Of a DNA stretch of 64,000 bases, positions 11,425-20,725 are shown in pieces. The position numbers were made by a program, and so were the translations under genes. Under the pieces are notes generated by a model. That model worked only from the letters and a program-made list of their open reading frames with translations, had not been told where the DNA came from and made no database searches. The DNA is from Paramyrothecium sp. XJ0827 (Eukaryota > Ascomycota > Sordariomycetes > Hypocreales > Stachybotryaceae), in assembly GCA_020881915.1 (NCBI GenBank), contig JAJFPB010000006.1, positions 4,216,001 to 4,280,000 on the forward strand, read 5' to 3'. Each line of letters opens with the position of its first letter. The first letter of the stretch is position 1.

Positions 11425-13283
11425 ACGTACATGATAAGCGAGTGCACCAACCAAGCGAGTGCACCAAAAATTACTCAATCTCTCCTCTTTACATCTAATC
11501 AACTATTTCTCAACCACCAAATATGTCACAATCAAATAATGAAGCTAATATGCTTCTCGCTCTTCGGGCCCTTCAAAATGACCCGAAACTGGGTCTACGA
11601 CCCGCCGCAAGATTATACCAGGTGGATTATTATGCCCTTCGTCGCCGACAGAGGGGCATCCAGTCTCGGCGCGATACCATCCCCAACTCACGGAGACTAT
11701 CCGATCTAGAGGAGCAGATTATTGTCCAGTTCATTCTCGACCTGGATTCGCGAGGATTTCCCCGCGACTGCGTGGTGTTGAAGAAATGGCCAACCGACTG
11801 CTCGCTGACCGCGACGCGTCACCTGTCGGCAAGCGCTGGGCTTCCAACTTCGTCAGGCGACAACCAGAGCTCAAGACGCGTTTTTTTTCGTAAATATGAC
11901 TATCAGAGGGCTAAATGCGAAGATCCAACCATTATTCGCAATTGGTTCCGGCTCGTGGAGAACACAATCGCGAAATATGGCATCGACCTAGCCGATATCT
12001 ACAACTTTGATGAGACCGGCTTTATGATGGGCATAATTGCAAGCGGAATGGTCGTCACAGGTGCAGATAGGCGTGGAAACCCGAAATCAGTCCAGCCTGG
12101 AAACCGGGAATGGGTTACAGTCATTCAGGCGATTAATGCCGAAGGCTGGGCGATCGCGCCGTTCATCGTGGTCGCGGGCCAATATCACCTCGCAAGCTGG
12201 TACCAGGAAAGCAACCTTCCGGGCGACTGGGCTATTGCGACAACTCAAAATGGTTGGACCGACAATGAGACCGGCCTTGAGTGGCTAAAACACTTTGACC
12301 GGCATACCAAGGCCCGATCAACCGGTCGCTATCGTCTTCTGATCCTCGATGGGCATGGAAGTCACCACTCGGTTGACTTTGAGAAATATTGTGAAGATAA
12401 CCATATCATTACGCTGTGTATGCCGCCTCATTCGTCTCACCTACTTCAGCCTCTTGATGTCGGGTGCTTTGGGCCACTCAAAAAGGCATACGGTCGAGAA
12501 ATAGAGCATCTGATCAGGTGCTCTATAACCCACGTTTCTAAGACTGAGTTCTTTCTGGCATTTTACGCCGCCCACCAAGCCGCCATAATAGAAATTAATA
12601 TCAAAGGGGGTTTTAGAGGGGCCGGGCTTGTTCCTTTAGACCCAGAAAGTGTCATATCGAAGCTTGATGTGCAGGTACGAACTCCAACACCGATTGAGGA
12701 GGAGGCCGGCCTCCCCGACCCTTGGGTGCCCAAGACGCCAAAGACGGTCCTTGAGGCTACCTCTCAATCTGAATACCTTGAAAGACGAATCAGAAGGCAC
12801 CAGGAAGCTCCCCAGCATCTATTGTTGATGCGCTTAAGTCATTTTCTAAGGGAACGAAGGCGATAATGCATCAAATAGCATTATTAAAGTCTGAGAACCA
12901 GATCCTTCGACAGGCAAATGAGACTCTTAGCAAGCGGCGTAGGGCAAAAAGAACCCGGCTACAGAATGGAGGGAAGATGACTATAGGTGAGGGAAGGGAT
13001 GAGATTGATCAGAAAGACGTTGATGCGCAGATAATGGCTGGATTGTTGAGAAGTGGTGGTCGAGGGAGGTCAGCACTGGCGAGAGAAAGGCGCTGTAGAA
13101 CCTGTGGAAATACCGGACATAATTCAAGAACATGTCAGATAGTTGTGTTAGTATCTGAAGAAGACGATAGTGATTAATTTTAATTGATTAGATGTTTTGT
13201 AGTGATTTTAAGTAATGTTCTATTTTAATGGTGTGAATTTTTGGTGCACTCGCTTGGTTGGTGCACTCGCTTATCATGTACGT
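11425..13283 (+). mobile_element. Pogo/Fot1-type DNA transposon, copy B
   Basis: A 1859-bp element flanked by TA (11423-11424 and 13284-13285). Its TIRs share the outer ACGTACATG with copies A and C, but the two internal direct repeats read AAGCGAGTGCACCA. It lies 37 bp from copy A in opposite orientation. Its subterminal sequences differ from those of A and C, so it is the most diverged of the three. Confidence 0.92.
11523..13177 (+). pseudogene. Pogo-type transposase with three indels (copy B)
   Basis: Same domain order as copies A and C: N-terminal HTH, DDE motifs YNFDETGF, LLILDGHGSHHS and PHSSHLLQPLDV, and a terminal zinc knuckle CRTCGNTGHNSRTC. One base is missing near 11758 (TTT-CCCC run) and one extra T lies in a T8 run near 11881-11888, so about 40 residues of the HTH/linker region are read in the wrong frame yet the frame stays open. 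A third indel near 12800 (in the codons after RRIRRH) brings a stop at 12866 and separates the tail with the zinc knuckle (12866-13177). Confidence 0.87.
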
Positions 13284-14375
13284 TATGATTTAATATAAAA
13301 TTATTACGCTAAAAAGGGAAGGTACTTCCTAGCAATAAGGTCCTCAGGCCGCTAGGCCAAAAGATCCATCAATATCAGGCAACTACCTAATATTGCCTTC
13401 CATATCACTATAACTTACAGAGACCAAATAGGGCATAGCAGCTATAGCTATCCCTATGGATGCCTCCTGTAACAAAAATAAAAAGAATTAAGGTATAAGA
13501 GAGAGAGGTTTTAATTGAAATTAGTACTTTAATTTATAATTAATTTAATTCTTAAGCTAATTTCTTATATAAAATAAGTTTATTATAATCTTAATATAAA
13601 ATACTTAAGGAAATACTTTTAAAGTATTATTTAAAATAAAAATCCCTAATTCTAAGTAATTTAAGTATAATAAATTCTTTTAGTTCTCGTAAAATATATT
13701 ATATATTTTAAATATTATATAAAGATATATAATTATAATTCTTTAATAAAGTTTACTATTAAATCTTATAACTTATATAAATATTTCATTTATTAATTAT
13801 CTTATTATACCTAGTACATAAGCTTACTTTTTCCCCTGGGGTACCCTTTGCCCTATTATGTACCTCATTTTGGTTCTGTTAGGCGATCTAGAATACATCT
13901 TAATCCGGGGACATATGCCACGTATCCTGGATTACTCTTGGCTACATGACAGGATTCGGCTGTTGTCGTAATAAGGATTTATACCCTTGAGCTTAATGCC
14001 GGACTATCATGCTGACTGCATGCTGACAAGCATGCCGAGACGCATATCGAGACGCACATCGCGACGCATGCCGAGACGCATTGTGATCGCCTCCCTTCAA
14101 CTTGCGCGCGCTCTTTACCCCTGTCAGGGTAGCATTGGCGTTTATTACTATCGTCATTGATGCATCGTGTAAGCGAGCGACTTACTCGGGAAAGAGGAGT
14201 TGAGAGCACATCAGCCTCTCGCGCCTCGCCTCTGTGTTCGCCGTATTGGGTAGCGATCACGTAGAAAGACGCAAAGATCAGATAATGATTATTATATAGG
14301 GGTCACCTCGGCTAGCTGGATGGGCCTTTGCTCAAACTCATTCACTCCAAAGCAACTCTATCTGCGTATTAAATC
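13284..14375. other. AT-rich relic DNA and promoter of the terpene synthase
   Basis: From 13284 to about 13850 the DNA is strongly AT-rich with no open frame of note. After about 13840 it returns to normal composition. A TATATAG at about 14293 lies some 80 bp before the ATG at 14376. A minus-strand frame at 13979-14260 encodes a Cys-Val-Ser repeat tail only because it reads the 12-bp tandem repeat; I do not call it a gene. Confidence 0.5.
14035..14082. repeat. Four tandem copies of a degenerate 12-mer
   Basis: Units CCGAGACGCATA, TCGAGACGCACA, TCGCGACGCATG and CCGAGACGCATT follow one another exactly in register. The array is about 290 bp upstream of the trichodiene-synthase-like ATG. It may be a regulatory array or a simple microsatellite. 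Confidence 0.65.
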
Positions 14376-15506
14376 ATGGCTCCATCCAATTTCCCACTTG
14401 AGTCCTTTGTGGAATGGACAGTCGAGTTCTTCGACACCATCAAGTACAAGGACGAGAACTTCGACCGAGAGGAACGTCTGAACCACTTGCAGTATGTGTA
14501 TGCCGCAACTGCGAATCACTTTGCTCAACCACATCAACGTGCCTCTATCGATGCCAGCCCGGCGAAGATGGAGGCAGTCATTCGCACGAGTGTCCAAGTC
14601 GTCGTCTATTGCTGGACCCGAGTGCCTCGCGATGTGATGGCGTCTATCAGCATCTACTTTGTTTATATCGTGCTTCTCGACGATAGCCCTAAGAACCCGT
14701 TTCCAGAGATGAATCGGTTCTTCCAGGACTTCGTCTCCGGCACCCCCCAGAAGCATCCTTTCTGGAAACTTATGAATGGCCACCTCGTCAACTTCCTCAG
14801 CCACTACGGTGGTTTCTGCAGTTTTGCCATCTTGCGAAGTACATTTGACTACTTCCAAGGCTGCTGGATCGAAACCAATGAATTTCAGGGTTTCGAAGGG
14901 TCGACCTACTTTCCCCACTTCCTCAGACGCCTGAACGGGCTTGGGGGCATCTGCGGAGGTAGCCTGTTCCCTGCCGCCCAGTTCGACGAAGAGAAGCTCT
15001 TTGACCAGGTGGTGACCGCGATTGCCGAGATCGAGCCCCCGGTTGCACTGGTCAATGATCTCATTTCGTTCTACAAGGAGTTCGATAGCCCTAGAGACCA
15101 AATCAGTCTGATAAACAACGTGTGCAAGGCGGAAGGCTTGACGGTACCTGAATCGTTTGCCAAGATCGCCCAAGACACTATCCAGTGCTGCCAAAGGCTT
15201 AATACGATTTTCGATGACCAGAAAGATCCTGAGGTTGTCAAGACGATGCGTTGCTTCTTGCAAGGCTACGTCACCTGGCACCTTTGCGACCCCAGATTCC
15301 GGATGCGAGAAGTCTACGATCGCGCTGGGGTCGTGAAAGGTGGCGAGGCGTTCCGTCGATATTACGAGCACGCAATGGAGGTCGGTAATTACGAACCGGC
15401 ACTCTGGGCCAAGGCACCAAGGACTGCGCCCATACAACTTGGAGGGAAGAATGTTTTCTCGAATAATCCGGTGGCCGCATCCATACCCCTTTCGAAGGCA
15501 GAATAG
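14376..15506 (+). CDS. Trichodiene-synthase-like sesquiterpene cyclase
   Basis: 376 residues, close to the usual length of TRI5-family cyclases, in one uninterrupted frame. These cytosolic class I enzymes ionise farnesyl diphosphate with Mg2+. Family landmarks are clear throughout, for example FCSFAILRSTFDYFQGCWIE, FLRRLNGLGG and GYVTWHLCD. The first metal motif reads D102-D103-S-P-K106, so the third Asp of DDxxD is Lys. The NSE motif N227-D-L-I-S231-F-Y-K-E235 is intact. The basic segment DRRYR of trichodiene synthase is here D305-P-R-F-R309. Whether the product is trichodiene or another skeleton cannot be told from sequence; paralogues with other products (such as longiborneol synthase) are known in this family. 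No other trichothecene-specific genes are seen nearby apart from a CYP58-like P450. Confidence 0.88.
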   Translation: MAPSNFPLESFVEWTVEFFDTIKYKDENFDREERLNHLQYVYAATANHFAQPHQRASIDASPAKMEAVIRTSVQVVVYCWTRVPRDVMASISIYFVYIVLLDDSPKNPFPEMNRFFQDFVSGTPQKHPFWKLMNGHLVNFLSHYGGFCSFAILRSTFDYFQGCWIETNEFQGFEGSTYFPHFLRRLNGLGGICGGSLFPAAQFDEEKLFDQVVTAIAEIEPPVALVNDLISFYKEFDSPRDQISLINNVCKAEGLTVPESFAKIAQDTIQCCQRLNTIFDDQKDPEVVKTMRCFLQGYVTWHLCDPRFRMREVYDRAGVVKGGEAFRRYYEHAMEVGNYEPALWAKAPRTAPIQLGGKNVFSNNPVAASIPLSKAE

Positions 15507-15915
15507 GGTGTGAGTGCCATAATCACTAATGTGACCAGTTAAGCCACCTTTAGTCGTCTTTCCTGGACATATTAGTGACGGCGTTAGGTCCATAGTTAAA
15601 ATGACAAATGATCAAGAATGATTCTGCACCTAAATATGGACATTTCATAGTTGCCTCCACTGCCCGTAGGAAATACTGTCCAACTGCCATCTGTCTCTGG
15701 TGCTCCTTATCGCGGACTTGCCTACAGGCTCCCATGTGCTAGTAGGACCTCTAGTAGTTTTCGTAAACGTGCGCCAGTTCTTCGATACAAGTAATCCGAT
15801 GCCATGGCACTTAGTGCTATAATCCCCTGCGGGTTTGATGTCCACCTGGAGGATTGTGTCAATTTATGGGCCAAAAGCAAATGCCCGTAGTTATCTCGAT
15901 ACAGCTATCGAACAG
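15507..15915. other. Convergent intergenic region
   Basis: About 400 bp between the 3' ends of the terpene cyclase and the SET-domain gene. I see no gene or obvious repeat. Confidence 0.5.
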
Positions 15916-17502
15916 CTAATCTACTGGGTTCATACGACTCAGCACGTCACTGAGCACCTCGAGCTGTTCTGTACGGTAGGCTTGAGCCTGCGATTGCCTC
16001 GAATTCTTCGGTGTACCCAGATGGTCTTGCGCCTCGATGAGAGCACTTTTGAAGCTCTCAAGGTGCTTCTGCAGATACGCTACAGTGGCAGCTTTATTGC
16101 GGTCTGACGGGATCTCGTTGGGGGATGTCCGAAGTTTCGCCCGCTCGACCAGCGACGCCACCTCAAAGGAGACCATGGACACCAAGGTTGGGTGAAAGTA
16201 GCGCAGAGCTGGCGTAGGATGCATCGGATTCATCAACCCGTGTGGATGACGCAGTGGAGCGCGGACCGTGACCCAGGAGAAAAAGGTTTCTTCAGCGGAC
16301 GCGTAGAATTCATCGACCGTCGATGCTGTGCTGAATACCACGTGGGAAGGGTGTCGAGGAATGGTCACATCAAGAGGGAAGGGGAGCACCAGTTCTGGAA
16401 CCTCTGTGTCTTTGATCACAAACCCGAAGTCTCGCAGCACTTGTCAAAGGAGTTAATACAGCACCCAATAGCAAATAGCGGAAGTTCAATCTTACAGAAA
16501 GTGTTGTTGAATCTCTGCGTGTCCTTGTCATAGGAAATTAAGAGGCGATCCCCTGGAGCCATTGCCGGAACCTTTGCCAGTCCCAGTCCAGATGGCTCAA
16601 ACGTGTATTCTAGCGGCGTGTTCTGAGCATGATTGAGCGAGTCGAAAATGGGCATCAGAATCTTTGGCACGTCGTCCAAGTTGACGCCGGACTTGACTAA
16701 AATCTGGTACTCTTCCTTAATGTTGTCAAGGTCCCCCTCCAGAGCGATGGCGGGGAAGGACCTTGCCACGAAGATGTAGTAAGCCCACAGGCAAAGTTCC
16801 CTGGATCACAGTTAGCCTTGATATCTCGAGTACGCAGTAACGAGTCATACCATGTATAAGGTGTTGTATCACCACCAGCCTCCTGAAATATGTCCATCGC
16901 CTTGCGCCAGCGGGCCCTGAGCTCCTCGCGTTTTTTGGGAACTTCTTTCTCAAGATGGGTCCCTTTCAACCATAGCATATCATCGTCATTCCAAAGCAAC
17001 GGAATGCCGGGATTGGATTCGTCGTACGGCTGCGGCAAGATGCGAATGTAGCTGGTCGAGGGTTAGTGCTGGCCGTGAAAGTGTGAGAGCCAAGGAGTCA
17101 CACTTACGGACTCCAGAAACTGTCATCTCCAAGAAGATATTGCTGCGCCAGGAAGATGGAGTTGACCATGTCGTGGTCCGCACAATTAGTTAAAAACGCA
17201 GAGGGCAATGGTTCGGAATGAGAGCGGAAACAGCTCCCAGGCTTGCCAGCATTGACTGCGTTGAGGTACGAGAGCGATATGTCTGAGCTGATTCGAGCGA
17301 ATGTCTCGCACGCTTTGAGTGCAGTGCCCTTCGGGTCGATGATGGCCTCGACGCCGCTGTCGGGCGTTTGGACATATCGAAGCGACGGATGTACGAAAGT
17401 GCCATTTTCCCGCGCCCATTCAATGAGACGCTCATATTTTTTCTCAATAGACATATCCGAAGAATCCATTGCATTCGAGCCGTCCATCATGATGGTCCGC
17501 AA
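15916..17502 (-). CDS. SET-domain protein (Rubisco LSMT/RKM-like)
   Basis: Lysine methyltransferase-type protein. Landmarks are an N-terminal segment with ADHDMVNSIFLAQQYLLG, a SET core with the cofactor and substrate motif PIFDSLNHAQN (D-x-x-N-H), GDRLLISYDK, and the closing LLRDFGF, followed by a C-terminal region resembling the LSMT substrate-binding domain. Three introns are supported by GT..AG borders and frame: about 17045-17107, about 16803-16852, and about 16439-16497. The start is one of several nearby Met codons (17502, 17490 and others). Non-histone substrates are common in this family, so a role in chromatin is not implied. It is convergent with the terpene cyclase and its upstream region was invaded by Pogo copy C. 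Confidence 0.82.
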
Positions 17503-18319
17503 GTTGATCGGATCAAAAATATGAGGGAAGGATACAGTTTGAATCAGATCAAAGTGCGAATTGAGCAGAACCCTCAGATTTCTCGGATTCCACCTCCTTC
17601 CGATCTCCGAACGTTTTTGACTTAGACTCGAGGATTCGCAACCAGGTAGCTTGGCGCGATGCGTGAACGCACATCCTTCAGGGGTTTAAAACAGGGCTGG
17701 CCCACATGTGGGCTGGCTGTCAACCAGGCTTTCATCCCCTTGGATATCTGCCCAAGATTACGTGGCTCGTCTCACGCGCCAAGAGGGCGTATTACCTTGT
17801 AGGGCGTTCTTTCCCTGAACGAGATTCTGCATCGTGCGGTAATTAGTTGAGGGTGCTGACGAATACAGTCGAGAAGCACGCGACCGGACGTCGCAAGGGT
17901 GGGCGGAAGTTTGTTGATGTTTCTTACTGAACGGGGTGACAGGGTTGGGGTTTGTCGCGGCCTCGGGAAGACGGTAAGACCCCGCCCTCCGGAGCTATCT
18001 CCCCGCTGTCAGAAGTGGAGTAGCGAGTCCTCCAGGTCAGCCTAGTCTCGCGAACCAAGAACCCGTGGTCCAAGTGGGACTCGAGGCTCTGGGCTTCAAG
18101 GGGGAATTGCGAAGTTTATTTGGACCACATCTTACCACACATCGAGGCCAGGGTGCCCAGTGCACCCCCCCTTAAAATTATATCGGGGGTGTAATATTAT
18201 TATATATAGAAAAAACTTGAAGTAAAAATGTTATAAAAGTTTATTATTTTAGTTAATAAATTACGATTAGTAAATATATAAAGACATTCTAAAGCTATTT
18301 TAAAAGTTAAAAATAAATA
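17503..18319. other. SET gene upstream region, then AT-rich DNA
   Basis: No gene seen. It contains the GCCCACATGTGGGC palindrome, and from about 18170 the DNA turns AT-rich up to the TA target site of Pogo copy C. Confidence 0.5.
17700..17713. promoter_or_regulatory. Perfect 14-bp palindrome with an E-box core
   Basis: GCCCACATGTGGGC is a perfect inverted repeat of GCCCACA about 200 bp upstream of the SET gene start. Its core CACATGTG fits bHLH factors, while the half-site GCCCACA recurs in other inverted repeats of this window (28996-29018; related at 29705-29731). Confidence 0.4.
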
Positions 18320-20176
18320 ACGTACATGATAAGCGAGTCGGTCAGACAAGCGAGTCGGTCACTAATCTCAACCCTCAAGGCAGGAACCTCAATTAAAACA
18401 CCACAGATCATTTGATCAATTAGAACTAATCGCTATACTCTTGCCCAGATACCTCTATCTTTGCCTGACATGTTCGTACATTATGGCCGGGCTTGCCGCA
18501 TACACCACATCGCCGTTGGGTTGGTTGCCCTGACCTTCCTTGACCACCTCGCCTCGACAATTCGGCCACTACCTGCGTATCTACATCTATTTGATCAATT
18601 GATGCCTGGCCTTCCCCTACAGTCATTGTCCCTCCATCCCGTAGGCGTTTCTTTTTCCCTCCGGCGCCGGCTTAGTATCTCATTTGCCTCTCGAAGATCG
18701 CGGTTCTCAGCCTCTAGTAGTGCCATCTTATGCTGATTTGCAAGTAAACTCTTAGAAAATGAATTCAAGGCATCAATAATTGATGCTGGGGAGCTACTTT
18801 TATGTCTTCTGATTCGTCTTCTTAGGTATTCAGATTGAGATTCAGTTTCCCTGACTGTCTTTGGGGTCCTTGAAGTCCAAGGGGCAGGAAGCTCCGGCTC
18901 ATCGATAATAGGCGTTGGAGTTCGTAACCGAATATCAAGCTTCGAGATCACATAGTTCGCATCTAAAGGAGCAAGTCCGGCGCCTTTGAACCCTCCCCGA
19001 ATATTGTTATTAGTCATCGTGGCTAGATGTGCGGCGTGGAAGGCGGGAAAGAACTCGGTCTTGGAAATGTGTGTTATAGAGCACTTGATCAAATGCTCTA
19101 TTTCTCGACCATAAGCCTTCTTAAGCGGCCCAAAGCAGCCCACATCTAGCGGCTGGAGTAGGTGAGATGAATGGGGCGGCATACAGAGCGTAATGATCTT
19201 GTTCTCCTTGCAGAATTCCTCAAAAGCAACCGAATGGTGGCTCTCATGACCGTCAAGGATCAGGAGACGATAGGCACCATTTAATCTTTTGATAGTATGC
19301 CGATTGAAGTGTTTTAGCCACTCAAGGCCCGTCTCGTTGTCGGTCCAGCCATTATTAGTGGTTGCAATAGCCCAGTCGGCCGGGAGGTTGCTTTCGCGAT
19401 ACCAGCTAGAGAGGTGATATTGGCCTGCAACGATGATGAACGGCGGCAGCGCCCACCCTTCGGCATTGATCGATTCAATTACTGTGACCCATTCACGGTT
19501 TCCGGGCTGAACCTTATTAGGGTTTGCACGCCTTTCTGAGCCTGTAACAACCATACCGCTCATAATCACGCCCATCATAAAGCCAGTCTCATCAAAGTTG
19601 TACTGATCATCTGGTCTTATGCCGTACTTCGCGATTGTGTTCTCCACGAGCGAAAACCACGCGTTTATTGCGATTGGATCTTCGCATTTGGCCCTCTGGT
19701 AATCATATCTGCGAAAGAAACGCGTCTTGAGCTCTGGTTGCCGCCTAATAAAATTCGAAGCCCAGCGTTGACCAACAGGAGGCATCTCGCGCTCAGCAAG
19801 CAGTCGATTGGCCATTTCTTCAACACCACAAAGCCGGGAGAAAACCCTCGCATATCTAGATCAAGAATATATTGAACTATTGTCTGTTCCTCAAGATCAG
19901 ATAGTTTACGCGAATTGGCCATAATATCGCGTCGGGATTGTCTGCCGTGCTTACGATCAAGCAGAGTACTATATGGAATCTGGTAGGCCTTTGCAGCGCG
20001 TCGCAGGCTTAATTTTGGGTCCTTTTGAATGGCTTGAAGTGCAAGAATAATATTAGCCTCTTGAATTAAGTTTGACATGGCTAGTTGTGGTGAATCATTT
20101 GATCAATTGATTGAGATGTAGGATGAGGGATTTTTGACCGACTCGCTTGTCTGACCGACTCGCTTATCATGTACGT
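18320..20176 (-). mobile_element. Pogo/Fot1-type DNA transposon, copy C
   Basis: A 1857-bp element flanked by TA (18318-18319 and 20177-20178). TIRs start ACGTACATG and contain two direct copies of AAGCGAGTCGGTCA. The transposase coding region and subterminal stretches are very close to copy A, although the inner TIR repeat differs. Confidence 0.92.
18426..20078 (-). pseudogene. Pogo-type transposase with a single frameshift (copy C)
   Basis: The best preserved transposase of the three. The N-terminal frame (from 20078) ends early because one C is missing in a CCC(C)GG run near 19837; the rest continues in the next frame from about 19835 to the stop at 18426, with intact DDE motifs (YNFDETGF, LLILDGHESHHS, PHSSHLLQPLDV), a basic coiled region and the CCHC knuckle CGVCGKPGHNVRTC. 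A single homopolymer-length change explains the break, so a sequencing error or very recent inactivation are both possible. Confidence 0.88.
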
Positions 20177-20725
20177 TAGAACTTAACTAAATTTATTTAT
20201 TGTATTTTATTCTTTATTTATTTATTATAAAATCATATATTCAATATTTTAGATTATTACCCCTGCCTGTAGGAGTATAGTAAGGCCGTCTATGTAAACA
20301 ACGCATCTTTACGATGTCTGGTACCAGAGACCCGTGAACTTGTGTTTATCCACAGCAGCTGGTTGAAGGATGACGATGTTGGATGCACGCCACTCCCTTG
20401 GCATTGACGAGACCCGGTCGTACAGCTCGAGCTCGCTTAAAATGACCGGAATCGGCAATGCGCGCGGGAGCCGTGACAGAACGGCACTTTGGACGCTGAT
20501 CCCGAGCCCAGCGTGCTTGTGGAAAGAGAAGAGCGCATGAAGGTGGATCAAGTTAATCTGGTCTGCAGCGGCTTTGCACGGCTTCACCATCTGGTAGGTG
20601 CCAGCAAGTTCGCGACGCTCTCCCGGGTTTGAACAACCTATAACACCCATTTCGCCATACGTAGCGCATCTGCTGCTTGCCAACCTATCCTACACCTATG
20701 CCCCCAGCTCAGTGCCTTTGACACC
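20177..20725. other. Upstream region of the P450 gene
   Basis: AT-rich for the first 90 bp, then normal composition. A minus-strand open frame (20309-20683, 124 codons) has no recognisable domain and overlaps the P450 promoter; I leave it as a possible but unsupported gene. Confidence 0.4.

Noticed and set aside
13979..14260. Minus-strand frame with a Cys-Val-Ser repeat tail, like a small Cys-rich protein
   Set aside because: The repeat comes entirely from the 12-bp DNA tandem array; there is no signal peptide, and the frame overlaps the cyclase promoter.
14358..15593. Long minus-strand frame opposite the terpene cyclase
   Set aside because: It is a shadow of the plus-strand cyclase, which carries all the family motifs.
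9529..20176. Repeat-induced point mutation as the cause of transposase inactivation
   Set aside because: The transposase breaks are single-base indels rather than clusters of C-to-T changes, and long catalytic stretches are unmutated.
20309..20683. 124-codon minus-strand frame upstream of the P450
   Set aside because: No domain, no neighbouring exon that joins, and it occupies the P450 promoter. A weak likeness to reverse-transcriptase sequence was not convincing.
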